This document shows positions 42,559-54,286 of a stretch of DNA of 64,000 nucleotides, one piece after another. The notes under the pieces were generated by a model that saw only the letters and a program-made list of their open reading frames with translations, was not told where the DNA came from and searched no databases. The first letter of the stretch is position 1, and every line of letters begins with the position of its first letter. The position numbers were made by a program, and so were the translations under genes. Source of the stretch: Thermomonospora echinospora (GTDB taxonomy: Bacteria > Actinomycetota > Actinomycetes > Streptosporangiales > Streptosporangiaceae); assembly GCF_900108175.1 (NCBI RefSeq), contig NZ_FNVO01000001.1:273489-337488 (forward strand). Reading direction: 5' to 3'.

Positions 42559-44688
42559 GTGAGGGCGAGCACCTCGAAGGCCGCCAGGGTCCGCGCGGGC
42601 GGGCTGGCGATCGGCCTGGTGGCCGCGGTCACCGCGAGCGGGGCGGCGGCCCACGCCGAGCCCACCCCCCCGGTCCAGCCCACGCCCGGGACGGTGACCC
42701 GCACGCCCGGCGCCACACCAGGCACTACACCCGACACCACACCAAGGGCCACTCCCGGCACCACCCCGGGCGCCTCGGCCTCGCCGTCCGCCACCGCCCC
42801 GGGAGCCGGCACCGACCCGGCGCCGTCCGCGGCGGTCCCGTCCGAGCCCAGCCCGGCCGACGTCGGGACGGTGCGCCCCGAGGACGCCCGGGCCCAGGCG
42901 ATCCTGGTCGACCGGGAGGACCAGCGCATCATCCAGACCCGGGCGGTGCTGGCGGCGATGCTGCAGATCGGCGGGGTGTCGTCGGCCTACTGGAAGCAGC
43001 CGCAGATCTACGGCTCCGCGCACGGCAAGACGCTGGTGCTACCCGAGCGCGACGACCCGTACACCATCACCGACCTGGCGGCGGCCGGCGGCGGCAAGTA
43101 CTTCCGGCGGCTGTCCGACGGCTCCTACCTGCTGGGCATCCACGTCTTCGTGGCCGACGGCGCCGAACTGCTGCTGCAGAGCGGCAGCCGGCCGCTGGTC
43201 ATCCGGATGGGCAGCGGCCCGGGCGCGTTCAGCTCCATCGTCAGCTTCGGCGGCGACATCGACCTGATCGGCACCGCGCGCTCCCCGATCCGCGTCACCA
43301 GCTGGAACGTTCCGGACAAAGGGCCCGACACCGCCGTGGAGGACGGCCGGGCCTACATCCGCGCGGTCGGCGGCAAGTTCAAGATGGAGTACGCCGCGGT
43401 CTCCCATCTGGGCTTCTGGAGCGGCCGCACCGGCGGGATCGCGCTCACCGGCACCGACCGGCCGACCAGCGCCGTCAAGCACCGCAGCAAGGCGCAGCGC
43501 CACGAGGACAAGCGGCTGCGGCTGGAGCGCAACCGCAACGGCCAGGGCGGCGACGGCGGCGGGCCGGGCGACGTCGAGCTCGGCCCGGCCGGCGGCACCG
43601 CCTCGCACCTGCCCGCCGAGGAACTGGTGAGCGGGTCCATCCAGAACAGCGTCATCACCGGCAACGCCTACGGACTGTTCGTCTCCGGCTCCAACCAGAC
43701 CCAGGTCATCGGCAACCGGGTCCACGACAGCCTGGTGCACGGCGTGCTGATGCACCGCTTCGCCAAGAACGCCACCATCGAGAACACCACCGTCACCGGC
43801 AGCCGCGGCGACGGGTTCGTGCTGTCGCGGGCCACCGAGAAGGTCCGTGTCGTGGGCTGTATCGCCGAGCGCAACGGCCGCAACGGCTTCACCCTCAACG
43901 GGCAGGCGCTGGCCGACGGTCCCTCGGCCTCCGGGGAGTCCCTGGTCAGCTACGGCGACAGCTCGGTGAGCGGCAGCACCGCCCGTGACAACGGCCGCTA
44001 CGGCGTCGAACTGCTCGGCGGCCGGAAGCTGTCGGTGCAGGGCAGCCGGATCGTCGGCGGCGACATGGGCATCGTGGTCCGCGCCGGGGCCGTCGACGTG
44101 CGGATCTCCGGCAACACGGTCACCGGGCAGCGCCGGCACGGCATCGCGCTGCGCGACGGGGTGACCGGCGCCGCCGTGGGCGGCAACATCGTCAACGGCC
44201 CGGTCACCGGGATCTACGTCCGCGACTCCACCACCACGATCATCGGCAACACCATCCAGGTCGCCAAGGTGCCCAAGGCGCACGGCATCTCGGTGCTCGG
44301 CGGCTCGGAGGGCACGGAGGTCACCAGCAACACCATCCGGGGCGCCGGGACCAGCGCGGTGCACGTCTCCCGCTCCCAGGGACGTGTGGAACGCGCCGAC
44401 AACAACACCGACGGGTGGACCGACACCTCCACCCTCTGGATGAAGGCCCAGCGGTGGATCAAGCCCATGAACCTGGTGTGGGCGGCCGTCTTCCTGCTGG
44501 TGATCATCTCCGCGCTCCGCTCGCGCGAGGCCGGTCCGAGCGTGCGCCGCGGCGTCCACCCGTACGCCCGGCAGACCCGGCTGGAGGAGCGCCTCCCACA
44601 GGTGCTGCAACGCCGCATCCCGCGGTACGGGGCCGACACGACCCCGCGATCCCACAACGGCGCTTCGGGAGAAGGGGCCCTGACATGA
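42559..44688 (+). CDS. Membrane-anchored right-handed beta-helix protein, paralogue 1
   Basis: A 709-residue exported protein. Residues 1-33 look like a signal peptide, followed by a Thr/Pro-rich linker (about 34-95). An N-terminal domain shared with the next protein holds VRPEDARAQAILVDREDQ, DGSYLLGIHVFVADGAELLLQSG and YIRAVGGKFKMEYAAVSHLGFWSGRTGG. A parallel beta-helix of many NxVxG/GNxI coils (about 350-620) follows, and one C-terminal membrane segment (PMNLVWAAVFLLVIISAL). The helix most resembles NosD/AlgG-type carbohydrate-active folds. I infer modification (epimerisation, cleavage or binding) of the polymer made by the upstream synthase. No catalytic residues could be assigned. Confidence 0.85.
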   Translation: MRASTSKAARVRAGGLAIGLVAAVTASGAAAHAEPTPPVQPTPGTVTRTPGATPGTTPDTTPRATPGTTPGASASPSATAPGAGTDPAPSAAVPSEPSPADVGTVRPEDARAQAILVDREDQRIIQTRAVLAAMLQIGGVSSAYWKQPQIYGSAHGKTLVLPERDDPYTITDLAAAGGGKYFRRLSDGSYLLGIHVFVADGAELLLQSGSRPLVIRMGSGPGAFSSIVSFGGDIDLIGTARSPIRVTSWNVPDKGPDTAVEDGRAYIRAVGGKFKMEYAAVSHLGFWSGRTGGIALTGTDRPTSAVKHRSKAQRHEDKRLRLERNRNGQGGDGGGPGDVELGPAGGTASHLPAEELVSGSIQNSVITGNAYGLFVSGSNQTQVIGNRVHDSLVHGVLMHRFAKNATIENTTVTGSRGDGFVLSRATEKVRVVGCIAERNGRNGFTLNGQALADGPSASGESLVSYGDSSVSGSTARDNGRYGVELLGGRKLSVQGSRIVGGDMGIVVRAGAVDVRISGNTVTGQRRHGIALRDGVTGAAVGGNIVNGPVTGIYVRDSTTTIIGNTIQVAKVPKAHGISVLGGSEGTEVTSNTIRGAGTSAVHVSRSQGRVERADNNTDGWTDTSTLWMKAQRWIKPMNLVWAAVFLLVIISALRSREAGPSVRRGVHPYARQTRLEERLPQVLQRRIPRYGADTTPRSHNGASGEGALT

Positions 44689-46646
44689 CCCACCAAGGGG
44701 GAGAGCGGCCGCCGCGCAGGCGGCGCAGGATGGGCAGGGTCCTGGTGACGCTGCTGGTGCTGGGGGCGTCCGGCGGCGGCACCTACGCCTACATGGCGTA
44801 CCTCAACGGCGAGGAGCCGATGCCCGCGGTCGACGACGTCCGGCCGCAGGACGCCCAGCAGCAGGCGACCCTGGTCGACCAGGAGGACCTGCGGGTCATG
44901 CAGACCCGCGCGGTGCTGACGTCGGCGCTGGCCCGGGGCGGGCCGCGCGCCGCGCAGGTGCGCCAGCCGCACATCGCCAGCTCGGCCAACGGCCGGACCC
45001 TGGTGCTCACCAAGCGCAGCAAGCCCTACTACGTGGCCGATCTGGAGCGCTACGGCCAGGAGGACTTCGAGCAGCAGAGCGACGGGTCCTACCTACTGGG
45101 CATCAACGTCTTCGTGGCGCCCGGCGCCAAGCTGGTGCTGCAGAGCGCCAGCGGGCCGCTGCACCTGCGCATGGCCAGCGTCCCCGGCTCGTTCACCTCC
45201 ATCGTGGGGGTCGGCGCCAGCATCCGCATCAACGGCTCGGCGCAGAACCCGGTCAACATCACCAGCTGGAACCCCGAGACCGGCCGGTCGGACACCCAGG
45301 TGGCCGACGGCCGCGCCTACATCCGGGCGATCGGCGGCGAGCTGCGGATGCGCCACACCCACGTGTCGCACCTGGGATTCTGGAGCGGCCGCACCGGCGG
45401 CATCGCCATCACCGGGTCGGACCGGCCCAACGACTCCTCCGAGCTCGTGCCGCGCGCCCAGTGGAAGCCGCGCCGCCAGATCGTGCAGATGCCCGACGGG
45501 CGGCGCGAGACCACCGGAGGCGGCCTGAACACGATCGAGGTGACCCCCGCCCGGGGCGGCTCGGCCAACGGCTTTTCGATCCCGTCCGCCAACCTGGCCA
45601 CCGGCACGATCGAGAACACCACCATCACCGGCAACGCCTACGGCGTGTTCATCACCGGCTCCAACCAGACCCAGATCGTCGACACGGTGGTCCGCGACAG
45701 CCTGGTGCACGGCGTGCTGATGCACCGCTTCGCCCGCAACGCCACCATCGAGAACACCACCGTCACCGGCAGCCGCGGCGACGGGTTCGTGCTGTCGCGG
45801 GCGACCGAGCAGGTCAACATCACCGGCTGCCTGGCCGAGGGCAACGGCGGCAACGGCTTCACCCTCAACGGGCTGCCGCTGGCCGAGGGCCCCTCGGCCT
45901 CCGGCGAGGCGATCGAGGGCTTCGGCGACAGCTCGGTGATCAGCAGTACCGCCCGCGACAACGGCCGCTACGGCATCGAGGTCCTCGGCGGGGTCGACCT
46001 GGCCGTGCAGACCAGCCGGGTGGTGGGCGGCGACATGGGCATCGTGGTGGGCGGCGGGGCCCGGGGCGTGCGGGTCTCCGGCAACGAGCTGACCGGCCAG
46101 CGCCGCCAGGGCATTGCCGTCCGCGACGGCGTCAGCGGCGCCCAGATCAGCGGCAACATCGTGCGGGACACCCGCACCGCCCTGTTCGTCCGCGCCTCCA
46201 ACGCGGTGATCAGCGGCAACACCGTACGGTCGGCGACGCTGCACGGGGTGACCCTGCTCGGCGACACCACCGGCACCCAGATCGTCGGCAACACCCTGGC
46301 CGGGGCCGGGCGCAGCGCCATCGACCAGGTCAGGTCGGACGGTCAGGTGACCGTGCGCAACAACAACACCGGCGGCTGGCAGGAGACCGCCGCGTTCTGG
46401 ACGCAGGTCAAGCGGATCGCCAAGCCGATGAACATCATCTGGGCGGGCGTGTTCCTGCTCGTGGTCGTCTCGGCGCTGCGCTCGCGGGAGATCGGGCCGC
46501 GCATCGGCCGTCGCCGTGACGTGCACCCCTACGAGTTGCAGCGGGTGCTGGAGGAGCGTCCCGCGGTGGTGCTGGAACGTCCCGAGCCCGCCGGTGCGCA
46601 GCCCGGCGAGCGGCGGGACGAGTTCACCGGTGTGGGCAGTCGATAG
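44685..46646 (+). CDS. Membrane-anchored right-handed beta-helix protein, paralogue 2
   Basis: A 653-residue paralogue of the preceding protein, overlapping it by four bases (ATGA). The N-terminus is a basic stretch and a membrane segment (RVLVTLLVLGASGGGTYAYMAYL) rather than a cleavable signal. The same domain order follows: VRPQDAQQQATLVDQED, DGSYLLGINVFVAPGAKLVLQS, SHLGFWSGRTGGIAITGSDRP, beta-helix coils, and a C-terminal membrane segment (PMNIIWAGVFLLVVVSALRSREIG). The coil around VRDSLVHGVLMHRF is almost identical in DNA to the first paralogue. Both termini are membrane-embedded, with the helix outside. Function as for paralogue 1, by inference. Confidence 0.85.
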   Translation: MTHQGGERPPRRRRRMGRVLVTLLVLGASGGGTYAYMAYLNGEEPMPAVDDVRPQDAQQQATLVDQEDLRVMQTRAVLTSALARGGPRAAQVRQPHIASSANGRTLVLTKRSKPYYVADLERYGQEDFEQQSDGSYLLGINVFVAPGAKLVLQSASGPLHLRMASVPGSFTSIVGVGASIRINGSAQNPVNITSWNPETGRSDTQVADGRAYIRAIGGELRMRHTHVSHLGFWSGRTGGIAITGSDRPNDSSELVPRAQWKPRRQIVQMPDGRRETTGGGLNTIEVTPARGGSANGFSIPSANLATGTIENTTITGNAYGVFITGSNQTQIVDTVVRDSLVHGVLMHRFARNATIENTTVTGSRGDGFVLSRATEQVNITGCLAEGNGGNGFTLNGLPLAEGPSASGEAIEGFGDSSVISSTARDNGRYGIEVLGGVDLAVQTSRVVGGDMGIVVGGGARGVRVSGNELTGQRRQGIAVRDGVSGAQISGNIVRDTRTALFVRASNAVISGNTVRSATLHGVTLLGDTTGTQIVGNTLAGAGRSAIDQVRSDGQVTVRNNNTGGWQETAAFWTQVKRIAKPMNIIWAGVFLLVVVSALRSREIGPRIGRRRDVHPYELQRVLEERPAVVLERPEPAGAQPGERRDEFTGVGSR

Positions 46647-46658
46647 GAACCTGGCGGC

Positions 46659-47822
46659 ATGACAGACAAGATCGATCTGAAGTTCGTGGCGGGCCTGCTG
46701 ATCGGCGCGCTGGTGATGGGCGCCCTGGTGGTGGTGCTGATGAGCGGCGGGCAGGACGGCGAGCGGGCCGCGGACCAGAGCGTGCCCATGCCCCGGGGGC
46801 CGGTCGGCGCCGGAGCGTCCGAGGACCGCGGCGAGGACGCCGAGGAGGACATCGAGGAGGCGGGCGAGGAGGGCGAGCCGTTCACCTCCGCCGGGCCGCC
46901 GCCGGACATCGAGGTGCCCGACGGCGAGGGACGCGTCGTCTGCCCGGCCGCCACCAGGACGGTCGGCGACGCCCGGGAGCTGCAGACCGCGCTGAGCACC
47001 GCCGAGCCCGGCGACAGCATCCACCTGGAGGACGGCATCTACGTGGGCAAGTTCGTGGCCCGCGCCGCCGGCACCGAGGACAAGCCGATCTTCCTGTGCG
47101 GGGGAGAGAACGCCGTCCTCGACGGCGGCGGGATCAAGAAGGGCTACGCCCTCCACCTCAACCAGGCCAGCCACTGGCGGCTGGTGGGCTTCACCGTCCG
47201 CAACAGCCAGAAGGGCGTCATGGCCGACACCACCGACGGCGCGGTGATCCAGGACCTGCGGGTGCACGACATCGGCGACGAGGCGATCCACCTGCGCAAC
47301 TTCAGCAGCGGCAACACCGTCCAGTACAACCTGATCTACAACACCGGGCTGCGCCGCGAGAAGTTCGGCGAGGGCGTCTACCTGGGCACCGCCGAGAGCA
47401 ACTGGAAGCAGTTCTCCGGCGGGAAGATGGACCGCAGCGACCGCAACGTGGTGCGCGGCAACGTCATCCGCGCCACCGCCGAGGCGATCGACGTCAAGGA
47501 GGGCACCACCGGCGGCCGCATCGTCGGCAACATCTTCGACGGCTCGGTGCTGGGCGGCTCCAAGCACAACGACTCCTGGGTGGACGTCAAGGGCAACGGC
47601 TACGTCATCGAGGACAACCGGGGCACCGAGACCAACGAGGACGGCTTCCAGACCCACGAGATCGTCAAGGGCTGGGGCACCGGCAACGTGTTCCGCGGCA
47701 ACACCATCGACCTCGGCGGCGGAGGCGGCGTCGGGATCAAGGACACCGCCGGCGGCAACACCATCGACTGCGACAACAAGGTCACCGGGGGCCCGCTCAC
47801 CGACAAGGGGCAGTGCACCTGA
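46659..47822 (+). CDS. Membrane-anchored beta-helix protein, shorter and divergent
   Basis: A 387-residue protein with one N-terminal membrane segment (FVAGLLIGALVMGALVVVLM), an acidic Glu/Asp linker (about 45-75) and a right-handed beta-helix. The helix opens RTVGDARELQTALSTAEPGDSIHLEDGIYVGKFVARAAGTEDKPIFLCGG, the usual start of pectate-lyase-like or alginate-lyase-like helices. GNVIRATAEAIDVKEGT and a region rich in Lys/Glu/His (KGWGTGNVFRGNTID) follow. It differs clearly from the two larger paralogues. An extracellular polysaccharide lyase, epimerase or binding protein is plausible. It is followed by the UDP-glucose dehydrogenase gene after 47 bases. Confidence 0.83.
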   Translation: MTDKIDLKFVAGLLIGALVMGALVVVLMSGGQDGERAADQSVPMPRGPVGAGASEDRGEDAEEDIEEAGEEGEPFTSAGPPPDIEVPDGEGRVVCPAATRTVGDARELQTALSTAEPGDSIHLEDGIYVGKFVARAAGTEDKPIFLCGGENAVLDGGGIKKGYALHLNQASHWRLVGFTVRNSQKGVMADTTDGAVIQDLRVHDIGDEAIHLRNFSSGNTVQYNLIYNTGLRREKFGEGVYLGTAESNWKQFSGGKMDRSDRNVVRGNVIRATAEAIDVKEGTTGGRIVGNIFDGSVLGGSKHNDSWVDVKGNGYVIEDNRGTETNEDGFQTHEIVKGWGTGNVFRGNTIDLGGGGGVGIKDTAGGNTIDCDNKVTGGPLTDKGQCT

Positions 47823-47869
47823 CTTCCGCGGCCGCCGAGGCGCCGCACCGACACACGAGGGAGAAGCGA

Positions 47870-49228
47870 ATGGACACGGCCGCACCCCCGCGCCTGACCG
47901 TGATCGGCACCGGCTATCTGGGTGCCACCCACGCGGTCTGCATGGCCTCACTGGGCTTTGAGGTGCTCGGCGTCGACGTGGACGCCGACAAGATCGCCAA
48001 ACTGGCCTCCGGGCAGGTGCCGTTCTTCGAGCCCGGCCTGCCCGAACTGCTGGCCAAGACCCTGGAGTCGGGCAGGCTCCGGTTCACCACCTCCTACGCC
48101 GAGGCCGCCGAGTTCGGCGACGTCCACTTCATCTGCGTGGGCACCCCGCAGATGCCGGGCTCGGACGCCTGCGACATCAGCTACGTGGACGCGGCGGTCG
48201 GCGCGCTGGCCCCGCACCTGACCCGGCGGGCGCTGGTGGTCGGCAAGTCGACGGTGCCGGTGGGCACCGCCGCCCGGCTGACCCACACGGTCCGCGAGCT
48301 GGCCCCGGCGGGCGAGGAGGTGGAGCTGGCCTGGAACCCGGAGTTCCTGCGCGAGGGCTACGCCGTCGACGACACGCTGCGCCCCGACCGGCTGGTCTTC
48401 GGCGTGGCCTCCGAGTGGGCCCGGGAGCGGCTGACCGCCGCCTTCCGGCCGGTGATCGACGCCGGTACCCCGGTCGTGGTCACCGACCTGGCCACCGCCG
48501 AGCTGGTCAAGGTGGCCGCCAACTCGTTCCTGGCCACCAAGATCTCCTACATCAACGCGATGGCCGAGGTATGCGAGGCCACCGGCGCCGACGTCAGTGA
48601 CCTGGCCGCGGCACTGGCCCACGACGACCGGATCGGCGGCCGGTTCCTGCAGCCCGGCCTGGGCTTCGGCGGGGGCTGTCTGCCCAAGGACATCCGGGCG
48701 TTCGCGCACCGCGCCGAGGAGATCGGCGTCGGGCAGGCGGTCTCGTTCCTGCGCGAGGTGGACGCGATCAACCGCCGCCGTCGTTCCCGCACCGTCGACC
48801 TGGTGCGCGAGCTGCTCGGCGGTCGCCTGGACGGCAAGCGGATCGCCTGCCTGGGCGCGGCGTTCAAGCCCAACTCCGACGACATCCGGGATGCCCCCGC
48901 CCTCGACGTGGCGCGCACCATGCACGGCCTGGGCGCCTACGTGCGGGTCTACGACCCGGCCGCGCTGGACAACGCCCGCCGCGCCTACCCCGAGCTGCGG
49001 TACGGCTCCAGCGCGCTGGACGTGGCGCGCGACGCCGACGTGGTGGTGCTGCTCACCGAGTGGGCGGAGTTCCGCCAGATCGACCCCGAGGCGATGGCCA
49101 AGGTGACCGCGCACCGCCGGATCGTGGACGGCCGGCACGCCCTGGACCCCGAGGTGTGGCGCGCCGCCGGCTGGGAGTACCGCGCGCTCGGCCGTTCCTG
49201 GCCGGACGACCGGCGGGGCGGCCACTAG
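47870..49228 (+). CDS. UDP-glucose 6-dehydrogenase
   Basis: Cytoplasmic NAD-dependent enzyme making UDP-glucuronic acid from UDP-glucose. The 452-residue product has the Rossmann motif VIGTGYLGATHAVCMASLG at the N-terminus, FICVGTPQ, VGKSTVPVGTA, WNPEFLREGYAVDD, the catalytic FGGGCLPKDIRAF (Cys270) and a C-terminal domain with GAAFKPNSDDIRDAPALDVA. A GDP-mannose dehydrogenase is less likely given the motif spacing, but the two cannot be fully separated by eye. It is the last gene of the polysaccharide operon; ATG 47870 has GAGGGAG upstream. It supplies the likely substrate for the synthase at 41250. Confidence 0.92.
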   Translation: MDTAAPPRLTVIGTGYLGATHAVCMASLGFEVLGVDVDADKIAKLASGQVPFFEPGLPELLAKTLESGRLRFTTSYAEAAEFGDVHFICVGTPQMPGSDACDISYVDAAVGALAPHLTRRALVVGKSTVPVGTAARLTHTVRELAPAGEEVELAWNPEFLREGYAVDDTLRPDRLVFGVASEWARERLTAAFRPVIDAGTPVVVTDLATAELVKVAANSFLATKISYINAMAEVCEATGADVSDLAAALAHDDRIGGRFLQPGLGFGGGCLPKDIRAFAHRAEEIGVGQAVSFLREVDAINRRRRSRTVDLVRELLGGRLDGKRIACLGAAFKPNSDDIRDAPALDVARTMHGLGAYVRVYDPAALDNARRAYPELRYGSSALDVARDADVVVLLTEWAEFRQIDPEAMAKVTAHRRIVDGRHALDPEVWRAAGWEYRALGRSWPDDRRGGH

Positions 49229-49234
49229 CCGCGC

Positions 49235-49269
49235 GGCGGGGGCGGCGCCCGTTCCCGCGCCGCCCCGCC
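49235..49269 (+). terminator. Hairpin after the UDP-glucose dehydrogenase gene
   Basis: GGCGGGGGCGGCGC and GCGCCGCCCCGCC pair with a single bulged G around an eight-base loop, seven bases after the stop codon. A strong GC stem without a U tract, as is common in actinomycetes; it likely ends the polysaccharide operon. Confidence 0.6.
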
Positions 49270-49429
49270 CGGAGGCGGAGCGTGTCCCCTCGCCCTGCCG
49301 GGCGACCGGTGGAACACCGATCACAGTGGTGCCGGGCGGGCGTCCGCGCCGTCGATCGCCGTAACGGTGCGGGCTAGGCTTCCGTACCGGGCAGACACGG
49401 GACGTGTCACGGTCAAGGGGGACGAGCGA

Positions 49430-50029
49430 GTGGGCCGACCGGGCGTGCGGGGGCTGCGGATCTGGGCGGTGACCACGGTGCTGCTGGCGGTCCTGGGGCC
49501 GCCGGCGGGGCTGCTGTGGGCGGCGATCGCGCCGCCGGTGCGGTATCTGATGCTGGACGGCCATCTCGTGCTCGCCGACCCCGAGACCCAGGCACTGATC
49601 GCCGGGGACGGCCGGTACGCGCTGGTCACCGGGGCCGCCGGGGTGCTGTGCGGGGTGCTGGCCTACCTGGCGGGGGGCCGGGACAACGACGTTCCGCTGC
49701 TGCTGGGGCTGGGCACCGGAGGAACGGCCGCCGCGCTGCTGGCCTGGTGGACCGGCCATCGCGTGGGGCAGGGCGGCTTCGAGGAGGCGGTGCGGGCCGC
49801 CGCCGGCCGGGCCGTGGAGAGCCCGGCCGATCTGCACGCCGTCGGAGTGGTGGTGTCCTGGCCGCTGCTGGCCGTGGCGGTCTACGGAGTGCTGGAGGCC
49901 GTGCTGGCCCGGCTAGCCCCGCGCGATCGGGGCCAGGACGGCGCCGGTGAGCCGGACGAGGTCGGCGGGGGCCAGCTCGATCTGCAGGCCGCGCCGCCCC
50001 GCGGAGACCAGGACCGTGTCGAGCCCTGA
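49430..50029 (+). CDS. DUF2567-like membrane protein
   Basis: A 199-residue protein with four hydrophobic segments (about 8-33, 62-80, 88-108 and 142-165) and the intervening pattern IAPPVRYLMLDGHLVLADPETQALIAGDGRYALV, typical of the actinomycete DUF2567 family. Function unknown. GTG 49430 is preferred, with AAGGGGG about ten bases upstream; the frame opens at 49367. The last 39 residues are read from DNA that is antisense to the ybaK 3' end (49913-50029), so the hydrophilic tail is probably not conserved. Confidence 0.72.
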   Translation: MGRPGVRGLRIWAVTTVLLAVLGPPAGLLWAAIAPPVRYLMLDGHLVLADPETQALIAGDGRYALVTGAAGVLCGVLAYLAGGRDNDVPLLLGLGTGGTAAALLAWWTGHRVGQGGFEEAVRAAAGRAVESPADLHAVGVVVSWPLLAVAVYGVLEAVLARLAPRDRGQDGAGEPDEVGGGQLDLQAAPPRGDQDRVEP

Positions 50030-50407
50030 GACCGAATCGTCGATCACGGTCGGCAGCCGCCGCCGCTGCCCCAGCGGGCTGATCCCGCCCACCACGTAGC
50101 CGGTCGCCCGCTCGGCCACCGGCGGGTCGGCCAGCTGCGCCTTCTTGCCGCCCGCCGCGGCGGCCAGCGCCTTGAGGTCCAGGCCGCCCGAGACCGGCAC
50201 CACCCCGACGGTCAGCTCGCCGTCCACCGCAGCAACCAGCGTCTTGAACAGCCGCTCGCGCGGCACGCCCAGGGCGTCGGCGACCGCCGCCCCGTAGTTG
50301 TCGGTGCCGTGCTCCACGTCGTACGGATGCAGGGTGAAGGCAACCTTGGCCTTGGCGGCGGCGACCGTCGCCGGGGTCTGCCCGCCGCCCTTCTTGCTCG
50401 AACTCAT
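49913..50407 (-). CDS. ybaK: YbaK/EbsC-family aminoacyl-tRNA deacylase
   Basis: A 164-residue editing protein predicted to hydrolyse misacylated Cys-tRNA(Pro). Motifs are FTLHPYDVEHGTDNYGAAVADALGVPRERLFKTLV, AAAGGKKAQLADPPVAERATGYVVGGISPLGQRRRLPTVID and the C-terminal ELAPADLVRLTGA. ATG 50405-50407. It converges on and overlaps the DUF2567 gene. Confidence 0.9.
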   Translation of the reverse strand: MSSSKKGGGQTPATVAAAKAKVAFTLHPYDVEHGTDNYGAAVADALGVPRERLFKTLVAAVDGELTVGVVPVSGGLDLKALAAAAGGKKAQLADPPVAERATGYVVGGISPLGQRRRLPTVIDDSVSGLDTVLVSAGRRGLQIELAPADLVRLTGAVLAPIARG

Positions 50408-50485
50408 GGGGGCAGTCTGCCGCCCGCGATCGCCTCCCGCACGCCGATATCCGCCCGGCCCGCGGGGGAGGCGTGGGGGACGGGC

Positions 50486-51148
50486 TCAGTTGGGATGGAC
50501 CGCGCCCTCGATGAACTGGCTGGCAGGCACCGCCGGCAGCACGTCCAGCAGCCGGTTCTCGCGCGTCAGTAGGTCCCGTTCGGCCCGCAGTCGCGCGGTG
50601 GCGTCCCCGGTCTCCAGCAGCCGCTGCTTCTCGTCGCGGTCCAGCACCACGGCGGCGGCGACCAGGTACGACAGCCGTACCGGATCCTCGGGCAGCTCGA
50701 CCGGCTCGGCCAGGTCGACGCCCGCCGACGCCAGCCGGTGCCGGTAGCGCCGGAACAGCCCGGCGACCTGCCGGGCGGCCGGGACGGGGGCCTCGCCGGC
50801 CTCGTCGGGCAGCAGGTCCACCTCGCCGGTCAGGTACGGCCCGGAGTCGTCCACCTCCTTGAGCCGGAACCGGTCGGCGCCCACCGTCACCAGGTCGAAC
50901 CGGCCGTCGGGGTGCGCGCTGACGGTCTGTACCTCGGCGGCGCAGCCGACCCCGGCCAGCCGCCGCGCCGCAGTGGTCCCCACCTCGTGGCCGAGCTCGA
51001 TGCCGATGACGCCGAACCGGCGCGGCTCCGGCTCCTCCAGCAGCTCGCGCACCAGCAGCCGGTAGCGCTCCTCGAAGATGTGCAGCGGCAGCACCAGCCC
51101 GGGGAAAAGCACCGTACCCAGGGGAAACAGCGGCAGCCGTACGGTCAC
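50486..51148 (-). CDS. LON-domain protein
   Basis: A 220-residue protein consisting of the Lon substrate-binding (PUA-like plus helical) domain without ATPase or protease parts: LPLFPLGTVLFPGLVLPLHIFEERYRLLVRELLE, RFGVIGIELGHEVG, GCAAEVQTVSAHPDGRFDLVTVGADRFRLKEVD. Stand-alone LON proteins are common in actinomycetes; their role is not established. GTG or ATG start near 51148. It is divergent from hisD. Confidence 0.88.
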   Translation of the reverse strand: MTVRLPLFPLGTVLFPGLVLPLHIFEERYRLLVRELLEEPEPRRFGVIGIELGHEVGTTAARRLAGVGCAAEVQTVSAHPDGRFDLVTVGADRFRLKEVDDSGPYLTGEVDLLPDEAGEAPVPAARQVAGLFRRYRHRLASAGVDLAEPVELPEDPVRLSYLVAAAVVLDRDEKQRLLETGDATARLRAERDLLTRENRLLDVLPAVPASQFIEGAVHPN

Positions 51149-51276
51149 CCGACCAGCCTACCCGGCGGTAATGATCATGGCGGGGGAGAAAATCTCAGAT
51201 GGTGAAGGGCCGGGCAAGGTCGCGGCAGGAAATCTCAGGTCCTGAGACCGGTGCCCGTCCCGCCGGCCGTCCTCCG

Positions 51277-51288
51277 TAGACTGGACCG

Positions 51289-51291
<3 letters not shown>
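51277..51291 (+). promoter_or_regulatory. Candidate -10 element giving a leaderless hisD transcript
   Basis: TAGACT at 51277-51282 lies six bases before the hisD GTG at 51289, and no Shine-Dalgarno sequence precedes that GTG. This is the geometry of a leaderless promoter. No clear -35 was found, so this is tentative. Confidence 0.4.
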
Positions 51292-54283
<2,992 letters not shown>

Positions 54284-54286
54284 CCC

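Noticed and set aside
45093..47951. 952-codon minus-strand frame opposite the beta-helix genes
   Set aside because: Antisense of two clearly coding genes; its regular appearance comes from beta-helix coil periodicity on the other strand.
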